The notes below the pieces were generated by a model. It saw only the letters and a program-made list of their open reading frames with translations, was not told where the DNA came from and did no database searches. DNA of 64,000 bases. It comes from Paludibacter propionicigenes WB4 (GTDB lineage Bacteria; Bacteroidota; Bacteroidia; Bacteroidales; Paludibacteraceae). A program made the position numbers and the translations under genes. Positions 43,628 to 52,542 of the stretch are shown here, piece by piece (positions within the stretch are counted from its first letter, which is position 1; every line of letters begins with the position of its first letter). The DNA is taken from the NCBI RefSeq assembly GCF_000183135.1, contig NC_014734.1, positions 2,666,001 through 2,730,000 on the forward strand, written 5' to 3'.

Positions 43628-44550
43628 AACAAGAGATATTATTCCAAATGAAGTCGCCTTACCGCGATGATTTTAAAATACAGGGATTCCGGTTTGGTGA
43701 AGGAGAGAAATCTGTAGCCATAGTGGGAGCCATGCGTGGCGATGAAATTCAACAGCAATTTACCTGCTCGCAAGTGGTGAAAAACCTTATTGAACTGGAG
43801 AATGAAGGACGAATTTTGCCCGGCCATGAAATTCTTGTAATTCCATCGGCCAATCATTTTTCGATGAATATCAACAAGCGATTCTGGGCAATGGATAATA
43901 CGGATATCAACCGGATGTTCCCGGGGTACGATAAAGGAGAAACCACGCAGCGTATAGCTTCTGCACTTTTTGAGCAGGTGAGGGGCTTTAAATACGGAAT
44001 ACAATTGGCCAGTTTTTACATGCCCGGCGAATTTATTCCGCATGTGCGGATGATGGATACGGGTTTTCAGAATACTAAGCTTGCTAAGAAATTTGGTTTG
44101 CCTTATGTGCTTGTGCGTAAGCCCAAGCCTTACGATACTACGGTTTTAAATTACAATTGGCAGGTGTTCGATACGCAGGCTTTTTCTATCTACTCCGGCG
44201 ATACGGATACGATTAATAAAGAATCTGCAAAAATCGCGTGGTTATCTATTCTGCGTTTTCTGAACAGCATGAAGATTATCGATAATAATATTCACGATGG
44301 GTATAATTCATGTGTTTTGTCCGATCAGGATTTAAAAACGATAAAATCAAATCAGGCCGGCATTTTGTACAGTCTGCGCGGTGCGAAAGACGAGGTCAAA
44401 GAAGGTGACTTGTTGGCCAAAATTCTCGATCCATTTACAGGAGCTGTTCGTAGCGAAATTTTTTCGCCGGTCGATGGAACCATCTTTTTTGCACACGATA
44501 AACCACTGATTCATCAGAACACGGTTATGTACAAAATAGTCAGGTTTTGA
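43624..44550 (+). CDS. AstE/AspA-family paralogue lacking zinc ligands
   Basis: A 308-residue protein similar along its length to the preceding gene product, including INRMFPG and the C-terminal barrel segment GDLLAKILDPFTGAVRSEIFSP. However, the GTHGDE motif is GAMRGDE here (His lost, about residue 37) and the IDIHASN His is replaced in GIQLASF, so two of three zinc ligands are missing. It probably binds rather than cleaves substrate, perhaps as a partner of the intact enzyme. ATG 43624 overlaps the previous stop by 4 bp. Not a recent duplicate: similarity is moderate and reading frame intact. Confidence 0.85.
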   Translation: MKQEILFQMKSPYRDDFKIQGFRFGEGEKSVAIVGAMRGDEIQQQFTCSQVVKNLIELENEGRILPGHEILVIPSANHFSMNINKRFWAMDNTDINRMFPGYDKGETTQRIASALFEQVRGFKYGIQLASFYMPGEFIPHVRMMDTGFQNTKLAKKFGLPYVLVRKPKPYDTTVLNYNWQVFDTQAFSIYSGDTDTINKESAKIAWLSILRFLNSMKIIDNNIHDGYNSCVLSDQDLKTIKSNQAGILYSLRGAKDEVKEGDLLAKILDPFTGAVRSEIFSPVDGTIFFAHDKPLIHQNTVMYKIVRF

Positions 44551-44575
44551 ACCGGATAAAAAACTATCATAAAAC

Positions 44576-44615
44576 AAAACAAGCTCAACAGTTTAATTGC
44601 TGTTGAGCTTGTTTT
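44576..44615. terminator. Bidirectional terminator between the peptide operon and ovoA
   Basis: Perfect 16-bp arms 44576-44591 and 44600-44615 (AAAACAAGCTCAACAG and complement) with an 8-nt loop, between convergent genes; the right arm ends at the ovoA stop. Confidence 0.92.
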
Positions 44616-46721
44616 CTATCTTTTTCGCCAGACACTCACTTCACTTGTCCGTTGTTCCGATATTCGCGACGATTTCCGAAGGTTGAAAATAATATCCTTC
44701 GGTTCGCAGACCATCTCAAAATTGGCGCTAAGGATATGTTGAATTCCTTCTAAAGAAGTAATAGGTTCACCATCTTGCTTGAAACCTCCGGGCCAGTGTT
44801 CGCGTTTCACTTTGTTTATCTCCCATTCGTAGGTAGAGGCTATTACCAGCAATCCATTATGGTTTAATCGTTCATGTATACTCTTCAAAAATAAAATAGG
44901 GCAGATCAGTTCTTCCAGCAGATTCGGAACCACTATCAGATCGTAGCCGGAGTAAATTGGTTTCAGGTTGTTTGCATTATCCTGCATAAATAGTATATTA
45001 AGCTTGTCAGCGTCGATTCCAAAATCGGAAAGTACCACATCCCGATAGAAAACCAACTCACCCTCGTCCTTTGCAATATAGCGGAGAAAACCTTTTTCCT
45101 GAAGCTGTATGGGCATGCGGATAAACCGGGCCGACATGTCGAGTGCTGTAACAGAATCGAAATGACCGGCAAGTTCAAAAGCCAGTCTGCCGGTATCGGC
45201 ATTTAAGTCCAACACCCGACTAATAGGTTTGTATTTGGTAATTTCCACGATGAATTCGGCCAATTGTTTAGAAAAGTTCGGAGTGGATGAAAACATGTCT
45301 CCCCAGTTTGCCTCGCATGAATTGGCTATTTCTGTGTCCGTTTCGTATTCATCGTTGTGAATTTGCAAGGGTTTTTCAGATTGCACAATACGAAATCCGG
45401 CATGTTGGTAAAAATGACGGCGAAAAGCATAGCGCGCATGGTGAGTTGCTTCATTTCCAGTCGAAATCCACGAACCGCCTTTTATCAGATTGTGTTTTCC
45501 GTCGAATGTAGGAGTAGAGAAATCATCGTAAAGCGGATGCACTTTAAAGCCCGCGTATCCGGTGATAGGTGTCTCTGTCCATTGCCAAACATTACCGATG
45601 ACATCGAAGAAATCTCCGGTTTTGAACTTGTCTACCGGACAAGGCGAAGCAAAATGTTCCAGGTTTATATTGCCGGGAGCCACAGACCATTCAGTCATAT
45701 CCGGAACGTTGCATACTTCAGATAACCGAATCCACTCAGCTTCCGTAGGCAATCGGTATATTTTGCCTTCGCGGGCAGTTTTCCAGTTACAAAATGCCTT
45801 TGCCTCAAGATAATTTATTTCTACAGGCCAGTTCCAGGGCATGGGAATTTCTTCGGCAACCAGCCTGAGCATGTAGCCCGTACTATCGCGACGCCAGAAA
45901 AGAGGCATCTCGGCTTGTTTGTAGTTACACCACTCCCATCCTTCTTTTGTCCAGTACGCCTCGGTTTTATATCCATTGTCAGTTACAAAAGCCAGAAATT
46001 CTCCGTTGGAAACGAGAAATTTGCTTGCGTAGAAATCTTCTACCTTTTCAGAATAATGTCCATATTCATTGTCCCAACCATATAGTTTGTGATAAGCGGG
46101 TTTTCCTAATTTCATATCGGATCCGAGAACAGGGAGAAACTCGTTTTCGGGAGCATCGTCACTTTCGGGACAAATATTGCCGAAGAGACCGGGCACAACT
46201 TCATTTAATGGCAATTGTCGAATCAGTACCGACGATGTTTCTAGATGAATGCGTTCATGTTCTATGCCCATCAAAACGACCCAAAGCGGATCGTTCCAAC
46301 CAATAGGGATATTTAAGGGGGAGTTAAGAATTACATTCTTTACTACTTCTCTGGCTTTCTGACGATACTCTCTTACGGCATCGACAGACGGCCAGTTATA
46401 GTGTTTTTCGTTTAAATCGTCCCAGCTCATTTCATCCACCCCGATGGCAAATATTGATTCAAATTCAGGATTTATGCGGTTTTCAATCAGTTTGGCCAGC
46501 ATGAACTTGTTGATATAAAACACGGCCGTATGTCCAAAATAAAAGAGCAGTACATGACGAAGCGGGTCTCCACGATGGTAAAAAATGTCATCGGATGCCA
46601 GTTGGGTGTAAAGCTTTTCATCAATTGCCCATGTTTTTTCAAAGTATTCCAGAATTTCTAGTCGTTTGTCTTCAACATTTCCACTCTGTAAATCAATTGT
46701 TTTGGTCAATAAGTCGTGCAT
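44616..46721 (-). CDS. ovoA: 5-histidylcysteine sulfoxide synthase/methyltransferase (OvoA)
   Basis: OvoA joins cysteine to histidine with O2 and then methylates, making ovothiol. Three domains are seen: DinB-like helical (about 20-170), FGE-sulfatase-like (about 210-440) and a SAM methyltransferase (about 480-690, VLDLNADTGRLAFELAG). The iron ligands are intact: His64 (FGHTA) and His155/His159 in GIEHERIHLE. ESIFAIGVDEMSWDDLNEKHY (about 88-108) is typical of OvoA rather than EgtB. The ATG at 46721 is preferred to TTG at 46727; it starts 2 bp after the GNAT stop, so the two are co-transcribed. Confidence 0.9.
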   Translation of the reverse strand: MHDLLTKTIDLQSGNVEDKRLEILEYFEKTWAIDEKLYTQLASDDIFYHRGDPLRHVLLFYFGHTAVFYINKFMLAKLIENRINPEFESIFAIGVDEMSWDDLNEKHYNWPSVDAVREYRQKAREVVKNVILNSPLNIPIGWNDPLWVVLMGIEHERIHLETSSVLIRQLPLNEVVPGLFGNICPESDDAPENEFLPVLGSDMKLGKPAYHKLYGWDNEYGHYSEKVEDFYASKFLVSNGEFLAFVTDNGYKTEAYWTKEGWEWCNYKQAEMPLFWRRDSTGYMLRLVAEEIPMPWNWPVEINYLEAKAFCNWKTAREGKIYRLPTEAEWIRLSEVCNVPDMTEWSVAPGNINLEHFASPCPVDKFKTGDFFDVIGNVWQWTETPITGYAGFKVHPLYDDFSTPTFDGKHNLIKGGSWISTGNEATHHARYAFRRHFYQHAGFRIVQSEKPLQIHNDEYETDTEIANSCEANWGDMFSSTPNFSKQLAEFIVEITKYKPISRVLDLNADTGRLAFELAGHFDSVTALDMSARFIRMPIQLQEKGFLRYIAKDEGELVFYRDVVLSDFGIDADKLNILFMQDNANNLKPIYSGYDLIVVPNLLEELICPILFLKSIHERLNHNGLLVIASTYEWEINKVKREHWPGGFKQDGEPITSLEGIQHILSANFEMVCEPKDIIFNLRKSSRISEQRTSEVSVWRKR

Positions 46722-46723
46722 AT

Positions 46724-47251
46724 TCAATACAGTTTTTTGTGTAAATATATTTTATTCATTACGAAAGTTTCTTTACCGTCGGGTCTTAGTTTTGTTTGCT
46801 GAATGGACGCGATGGGTTCGAATCCCATTTTCCGATAGAGGCTTAGCGCCGGAATATTCTCATCCCAAACGCGGATAACAGCATCGGTGTAAAGGGATTT
46901 GTCTGTGCTTTGCTCAAACTGGTTTAGGAATTCTTTTCCTATTCCTTGTCCACGATATGCTGAACTAATCATTATTTCTGCCACATAAACGCATTTTTCA
47001 ATTGAAATGTTTTGCACGGTTTGTTTCGGAAACAGTTCGTCGAGTGTCAAGGGGCAGCATAGCAAAGCGCCAATTATGTGGTTATTATCGAGTGCAAGTA
47101 ATGCATATCCATTTTTCAGGATAGTGTTGATGTAGAGGCTCAACTCATGGCTGGAGATGTGTTGTTGGGAAATACCTGAAGAAAAAACTTCAGTGTAAAG
47201 TTTCGTTATTTCCTGTAGATAAATAGCATCATTGCTTTGAATTATTTTCAT
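46724..47251 (-). CDS. GNAT-family N-acetyltransferase
   Basis: A 175-residue GNAT with the acetyl-CoA loop SSAYRGQGIGKEFLNQFE (about 95-112) and the C-terminal LSLYRKMGFEPI (about 134-145). Substrate unknown; its tight linkage to ovoA (2-bp gap) raises the possibility of an amino-acid or ovothiol-related acceptor, which is inference. A TATGTTTG word on the minus strand (47299-47292) is a possible promoter element. Confidence 0.85.
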   Translation of the reverse strand: MKIIQSNDAIYLQEITKLYTEVFSSGISQQHISSHELSLYINTILKNGYALLALDNNHIIGALLCCPLTLDELFPKQTVQNISIEKCVYVAEIMISSAYRGQGIGKEFLNQFEQSTDKSLYTDAVIRVWDENIPALSLYRKMGFEPIASIQQTKLRPDGKETFVMNKIYLHKKLY

Positions 47252-47332
47252 AGAAAAACGTTCAAAAGATTTTTAGGTGTATAATCGCTTACAAACATAA
47301 GCATTTAACGCTTACAAATCGATTTTGTTTCT

Positions 47333-47376
47333 AAAAAATATAAACCCATACAATAAAAATTGTATGGGTTTATATT
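47333..47376 (-). terminator. Terminator of the repeat-lipoprotein operon
   Basis: Perfect 18-bp arms (47337-47354 and 47359-47376, core TATAAACCCATACAA) with an AAAA loop, followed by a T-run on the minus strand. Confidence 0.92.
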
Positions 47377-47407
47377 TCTGAAACGAGGTTTGTATTACTA
47401 TGAGTAA

Positions 47408-49420
47408 TTACTTAGGAGTCCAAACAATAGAGATGTTCGAAAAGCTAGGTACATTAGTCGGGGTTAAGCTGACGGCAGTAGGTCCTTTTGTAAAGGTAAA
47501 TGTAGAGAAATTCCCTGTGCCGTTTTTGTCGGTCAGTTCCATACATACTTTATAAGTTCCATCGGTTACTACCGTGCCTGCCACATTGGTTCCATCCCAT
47601 GAGCAGGTTCTGGTACCATGGTTGCTTTGAGTAGCTCCTGTTGTTGCGTTAACCACATTTTTAGACGAATTGGAAACCCAGTTAGTTAGGTATTGAATAC
47701 GGGCAGCTGCGAAAACCATGAGTGATTTTACAAAAGTTCCCGAGCTATTCTCTATCCAGATTGCAACAATGTTTCTGGGTGAATAGCTTCCTCCTGCCGA
47801 ACTGGTAAGGGTACTTATTGCTAATATACCAGCACTATTTGTTGGTGCGGGAGTAGTGGTCGTGAATGATACTTCATTGCCATAAGTTGTTCCGCTAACA
47901 TTTGATGCATAAGCACGTAAATAGTAGGTTGTACCAGATTGAAGTCCGGTTAAACTACTGGTGAAACTTCCTGTACCACTACCATCGCTTGTTTTACTGT
48001 TGTTGATGGTTGGCGAAGTGGAGGTGTTCCAGCAGACTCCGCGTGCTGTTACCGGCGATCCACCATCCGAAGTTATATTTCCTCCTGCAGTGGCTGTTGA
48101 TACGGTAATGGCCGTAGGTGTGGTTGTGGAAAGTATAGGTATGGCGGTTTGTGTAGTGGTTAACGATACTTCGTTTCCATAACTTGTTCCGTTAGCATTC
48201 GTAGCGTAAGCCCGTACATAATATGTTGTACCTGCCAGTAAACCGGTGATGCTGCTGGTGAAACTTCCTGTTCCAGTACCATTACTTGTTTTGCTGTTGC
48301 TGACAGTTGGTCCGGAAGTAGTGCTCCAACACACTCCGCGGGCTGTTACAGCCGATCCTCCATCCGAAGTAATGTTACCACCCGAGGTGGCAGTATTAAG
48401 CATTACGGCCGAAGGGGTGGCGGTGGTAAGGGTAAGTACTGCGGTTTGTGCAGTAGTAAATGTTACTTCGTTACCGTAACTGGTTCCATTGGCATTGGTG
48501 GCATACGCTTTCAGGTAGTATTTGGTGTTGGCTTGTAAACCGGTGACAGTACTGGTAAATGTTCCGATTCCGGTTCCATCAGAAGTTTTACTATTACTTA
48601 TAGTTGGACCTGTAGTTGTACTCCAGCAAACACCGCGGGCTGTTATCGGTGATCCTCCATCGGAAGTTATAGTGCCACCGGCAATGGCCGCTGTGGTTGC
48701 AATTCCGCTAGGGGCTGCGGTGGTAAGACTGAGCATGATGGTGAGCGGTGTGATAAATGACACTTCATTTCCATACGCAGTGCCATTAGCACTTGTAGCG
48801 TAGGCTCTCAGGTAATAGCCAGTATTGGGAGACAGTCCGGTGATGCTACTCGTAAATGCTCCGGTTCCGGTTCCATTAGTTGTTTTGCTGTTGTTGACAG
48901 TTGGTCCGGGAGTAGTGCTCCAGCATACTCCGCGAGCTAAAATAGGCGACCCTGCATCGGATGTAATATTACCACCCGCCGTAGCAGTAGTTGTACCAAT
49001 GGATGTTGGGGTAGTGGTGGTAAGAGCCGGCAATTCGCCTTGTAGGGTGGTAAATGTAACTTCGTTGCCATAAATAACACCATCACTGTTTGAAATAAAA
49101 GCTCTTACGTAGTACTTCGTGCTAGGTGATAATCCGGTAATGTTGCTGCTGAAATCAGCTGTTACGGTCAGTCCGGTAATCTTATTATCGTTAATTGTAG
49201 GTGATGGGCTGGTACTCCAGCATACTCCTTCGGAAGTAACACTCACTCCGGCATCGTTTTTTATACTCCCTCCTGTTGTTGCACTGGTTAGGGTTACGTT
49301 GCTTGCGGCGATAGTAGTCAGCGATGGTGAAACCTGCATAGTATTACAACCCGCTGCAAACAATAAGATTGCCAGAGCGGAAAGCAAGTTATAAAACTGT
49401 TTTCGTTTAATTGAGTTCAT
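47408..49420 (-). CDS. Surface lipoprotein with five FN3-like repeats and a DUF2271-like C-terminus
   Basis: A 670-residue protein with a lipoprotein signal (LFAAGC, Cys25). Residues ~33-525 are five tandem repeats of about 97 residues with the pattern ...GGNITSDGGSPVTARGVCW...GTGTGSFTSSITGL...YYVRAYATN..GT.YGNEVSF.TT, each with one conserved Cys (GVCW). The last ~140 residues (VAIWIENSSGTFVKSLMVF ... WDGTNVAGTVVTDGTYKV) resemble DUF2271. It is probably exposed on the outer membrane. It starts 3 bp after a secreted transglutaminase gene, so the two are likely one unit. Confidence 0.88.
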   Translation of the reverse strand: MNSIKRKQFYNLLSALAILLFAAGCNTMQVSPSLTTIAASNVTLTSATTGGSIKNDAGVSVTSEGVCWSTSPSPTINDNKITGLTVTADFSSNITGLSPSTKYYVRAFISNSDGVIYGNEVTFTTLQGELPALTTTTPTSIGTTTATAGGNITSDAGSPILARGVCWSTTPGPTVNNSKTTNGTGTGAFTSSITGLSPNTGYYLRAYATSANGTAYGNEVSFITPLTIMLSLTTAAPSGIATTAAIAGGTITSDGGSPITARGVCWSTTTGPTISNSKTSDGTGIGTFTSTVTGLQANTKYYLKAYATNANGTSYGNEVTFTTAQTAVLTLTTATPSAVMLNTATSGGNITSDGGSAVTARGVCWSTTSGPTVSNSKTSNGTGTGSFTSSITGLLAGTTYYVRAYATNANGTSYGNEVSLTTTQTAIPILSTTTPTAITVSTATAGGNITSDGGSPVTARGVCWNTSTSPTINNSKTSDGSGTGSFTSSLTGLQSGTTYYLRAYASNVSGTTYGNEVSFTTTTPAPTNSAGILAISTLTSSAGGSYSPRNIVAIWIENSSGTFVKSLMVFAAARIQYLTNWVSNSSKNVVNATTGATQSNHGTRTCSWDGTNVAGTVVTDGTYKVCMELTDKNGTGNFSTFTFTKGPTAVSLTPTNVPSFSNISIVWTPK
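47845..49321 (-). repeat. Five tandem ~290-bp repeats encoding FN3-like domains
   Basis: Nucleotide similarity is high between repeats 2-5 (words for ARGVCWST, SYGNEV recur), suggesting expansion by recombination; the first repeat is more divergent. Confidence 0.8.
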
Positions 49421-49423
49421 ATT

Positions 49424-50524
49424 TTATTGCTTTTTACTTAGGAGGAACGAGTTCTCTCGTTCTATATTGCTAAACTCTTTTTCAATACTTTTTTTGAACG
49501 TATTCAGCTTTTCATTTAATTGTAGGTTGATTGTTTTTACCTGCAATGCCATGTATAATGCCTTTTCGTTTTTCTGTCTGGCTTGATTCAGCAGGTCGGT
49601 CAATTGAGAAAGATTTGATGCTTTTATTTTTGTATTTCTAACTGCCAAAATGTACTTATTGTACGTTCGTACACCTTCATTGAATATATCAACAGCTTTA
49701 TTAAACTTTATCGTTTCTTGTTTTAGTTCCTCAACAGCAATATTTGATGAGATATAGTCCAAAATTTCATCCAGTAACTTGTTTCTTGTACCGTTCCGTG
49801 TTATTCTGACTGTCTCCCGTTTCAGTTTTTCTAACGGGTTTAGTGTTGAAATTGTTTTTATTGAATCGGAGAAATTGAAAAACGAATTCTTTTCTGTGCT
49901 TTCAAAGTTATTCGTGTCGAACTCTTTGTACGAAACCGGTTTTGAGGAGAATTGCCATACAGGATCGAATGGCATATGGGTTTTTATAAATTCTACAGGT
50001 TGAATCATGAATTCAGCATCATTGAAATGCTGTACAAATTTGCCTTTTGCCAGATAACCAGCTCCCCAGGTAGCATCAATATTATAAAATTGTCCTCCAA
50101 TTTTCACTGCATTCCACGAATGTCCCACGAGAATCAGTTTTCCGTTTTGCCGGATGTAACCATCAATAATGTAACTCTCGATGCCGACTGCATCGCAGCA
50201 TGCTTTAAAAAGAGCCGAGTAGTTTGAGCAAACTCCTTTTCGACTGGCAAGTACTTCGTTTACAAGATCGCTGTTATCTGAATAGAATCCGGTTTTGTTT
50301 AATTTAGCCACATCGTAACTAATGTTGTGGGTGATCCAGTAATAAATCGCACGAACCTTATCTGTAGGAGATGAAAGCTTATGCGTAAGGTAGCGGGCTA
50401 TTTCTTTAGGAGTTTTGAAATTGGGCGGAACAGTTTCCGATTGCTTATCTATCTTACTATAGTCGGTACAATATGCTGTGCCGAAAGCGAGTAGATAAAG
50501 ACTAAGTAGCAGAAATCGTTTCAT
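49424..50524 (-). CDS. Secreted transglutaminase-like protein
   Basis: A 366-residue protein with a signal peptide (about 1-19). The catalytic triad is intact: Cys99 in RKGVCSNYS, His135 in GHSWNAVKI and Asp150 in YNIDATWG. The C-terminal ~150 residues are helical and coiled-coil-like. Such proteins act on peptides outside the cytoplasm. Its gene starts the operon with the repeat lipoprotein; the promoter overlaps the prfB terminator (50564-50610). Confidence 0.88.
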   Translation of the reverse strand: MKRFLLLSLYLLAFGTAYCTDYSKIDKQSETVPPNFKTPKEIARYLTHKLSSPTDKVRAIYYWITHNISYDVAKLNKTGFYSDNSDLVNEVLASRKGVCSNYSALFKACCDAVGIESYIIDGYIRQNGKLILVGHSWNAVKIGGQFYNIDATWGAGYLAKGKFVQHFNDAEFMIQPVEFIKTHMPFDPVWQFSSKPVSYKEFDTNNFESTEKNSFFNFSDSIKTISTLNPLEKLKRETVRITRNGTRNKLLDEILDYISSNIAVEELKQETIKFNKAVDIFNEGVRTYNKYILAVRNTKIKASNLSQLTDLLNQARQKNEKALYMALQVKTINLQLNEKLNTFKKSIEKEFSNIERENSFLLSKKQ

Positions 50525-50563
50525 ATTTAAAGCTCAATTTGAAATATATGAACGGCGAAAATA

Positions 50564-50610
50564 CAAAAATAGCATATTTCCACCCTTAATTTAAGAAGAA
50601 ATATGCTATT
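50564..50610 (-). terminator. prfB terminator overlapping the promoter of the transglutaminase gene
   Basis: AATAGCATATTTC (50568-50580) and GAAATATGCTATT (50598-50610) are perfect 13-bp arms with a 17-nt loop. On the minus strand the following TATTTTTG (50571-50564) is both the T-run and a -7 promoter match, about 40 bp before the next ATG. Confidence 0.75.
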
Positions 50611-50641
50611 GTTTTGTTTGTTTGATTTCCTGAATAGATTT

Positions 50642-51749
50642 TTAATCAGGAAATTCCATTAGGTATGCTTTGATAAAAGCGTCGATATCACCATCCATCA
50701 CCCCGTTTACGTTGGAAGTCTGATAATTGGTTCGGTGATCTTTTACGCGGCGGTCGTCAAAGACGTAGCTGCGGATTTGCGATCCCCATTCAATTTTCTT
50801 TTTACCGGCCTCTACCACAGCTGTTGCTGCACGGCGTTTTTCCAGTTCCAGTTCGTATAACTGCGATTTAAGCAAGCGGATAGCGTTGTCTTTGTTCCCG
50901 AACTGCGAGCGACTTTCCGTGTTTTCAATTACAATTTCGTCGGGCTGATTGGTCACAGGATTGACAAACTTATAATGCAAGCGCACACCGGTTTCTACCT
51001 TATTTACATTCTGACCTCCTGCTCCCGAAGATCGGAAAGTATCCCACGACAGCATGCCCGGGTTGACTTCAATTTCAATTGTATCGTCAACCAGTGGCAC
51101 CACGTACACGGAGGTGAAAGACGTCATACGCTTACCCTGAGCATTGAATGGAGAAACACGCACCAGTCGGTGTACACCGTTCTCGCTTTTCAGGTATCCG
51201 TAAGCCATTTCGCCTTCTATCTGCATGGTCACAGTCTTAATACCTGCTTCGTCACCCTCCTGAAGGTTGGTTATTTCGCAGGCATAACCCTGACGCTCGC
51301 ACCAGCGTTGGTACATGCGGAAAAGCATCGATGCCCAGTCTTGCGCTTCGGTTCCACCGGCTCCACCCACGATTTTGATCACTGCTCCCAGTTTATCTTC
51401 CTCGTGCGAAAGCATGTTTTTCATTTCGATGTTTTCGAGCAATTCCATTGCGTGACGATACGCTTCGTCTACTTCCTCTTCGCTGACTGCTTCTTCTTTA
51501 TAAAAATCAAAAGCCAACTGTAGTTCATCTGCCGCCGTTTTCACAGCATTGTAGCCGGTGACCCAGTTTTTCAGTTCTTTTACTTTGCGCATCTGAGCTT
51601 CGGCAGCTTTGGCATCGTCCCAAAAACCCGGAACCTGGGTACGTAACTCTTCTTCTTCTATTTGGATTAATTTCGTATCGACGTCAAAGATACCTCCTCA
51701 ACGCAGACTCGCGCTCCAACACATTTTTCAGTTGGTCTATCGTTATCAT
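50642..51749 (-). CDS. prfB: Peptide chain release factor 2 (programmed +1 frameshift)
   Basis: RF2 releases peptides at UGA and UAA. The gene starts at ATG 51749 (MITIDQLKNVLERESALRRYL), hits an in-frame TGA at 51686-51684 and continues in the +1 frame (DVDTKLIQIEEEELRTQV...). The second part contains the SPF stop-codon recognition tripeptide (about SPFNAQGKR) and the GGQ catalytic loop (GAGGQNVNKVETG). Total length is about 368 residues, normal for RF2. Annotating only the second frame (to 51592) would lose the N-terminus. Confidence 0.95.
51684..51698 (-). promoter_or_regulatory. RF2 programmed +1 frameshift site
   Basis: Minus strand AGGAGG TAT CTT TGA C: an internal Shine-Dalgarno (51698-51693) three bases before the slippery CTT and the TGA stop. 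Ribosomes shift when RF2 is scarce, giving autoregulation. Confidence 0.95.
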
Positions 51750-51842
51750 ATTCTTTTTGGGTCTAAAGTCCAGAGTCAAATGTCCCGGGACTTGGTTTAT
51801 AATTATTGGTTATTATTCAAATTAATATTGGGAAGCGAATAT

Positions 51843-52448
51843 CTAAAAAAAGAATACCGGTGTAAATACCATAAAAAAGCCGACAGCAAAACCAGCCAGC
51901 GTTTGTCCCGGGGTATGTGCTTTCAGTTCGATACGCGAAAGAGCTACCAACGCCGATATGGCCAGAATGATGCCAAAAAGCAACAACGGATTGGTACCAG
52001 TGCGGTAACAGATGCCAAATATGCCTCCGCAGAATCCTCCCATGCCCGCCAGGTGCGCGCTTATTTTCCACTTGAAGTTAATAAGTGCTATGACTAAAAT
52101 TGAGGCAGCAGAACCGATTGCCATAGTCACAATGAAAATTGGAAATTGTAACGTACGCCACATGAAAAGCGCCCAGAAAATGTAGGCAACAAACGAGAAA
52201 ATATAAGGCACAGTACGTTCCTGTCTGTTGGATATGAATAAGTCTTTGATATCGCCTCTTCTCATCATTAGCCAAATAGGTAATGCAGGAAAAAAACCTG
52301 TGAACAAGAATGTTCCGATAACGGCTATCCATCTCCAAATAGAAGGCAACGGCATGAAAATGTCCATGCTCATTAGCATAAACATGGCATATGTAGGCAT
52401 CAGAAGGGGCTGGAAAATTAGCGAGATTATGTTGTGAAACTTCTTCAT
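51843..52448 (-). CDS. PAP2-like integral membrane protein
   Basis: A 201-residue protein with about six membrane segments. The motifs KISAHLAGMGG (about 128-138) and SRIELKAHTPGQTLAGF (about 171-187) resemble motifs of divergent PAP2 phosphatases (conserved His, and Arg...His), though the first Lys-Arg motif is not clear. A lipid-phosphate or undecaprenyl-phosphate phosphatase role is possible. Gap of 93 bp to prfB upstream region with short word repeats; transcription direction is the same as rpoN. Confidence 0.7.
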   Translation of the reverse strand: MKKFHNIISLIFQPLLMPTYAMFMLMSMDIFMPLPSIWRWIAVIGTFLFTGFFPALPIWLMMRRGDIKDLFISNRQERTVPYIFSFVAYIFWALFMWRTLQFPIFIVTMAIGSAASILVIALINFKWKISAHLAGMGGFCGGIFGICYRTGTNPLLLFGIILAISALVALSRIELKAHTPGQTLAGFAVGFFMVFTPVFFF

Positions 52449-52542
52449 GCAATTATTAAGTGTAAATTGTCAATGATCAATTAATTTGCTTGTTTTTCAG
52501 GATTAAAGATTAATCATTTACAATTAATCATTAACCATCAAA

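Noticed and set aside
47961-49073. Plus-strand Val/Leu-rich frames opposite the repeat lipoprotein
   Set aside because: They are the antisense of the FN3-like repeats and repeat with the same period.
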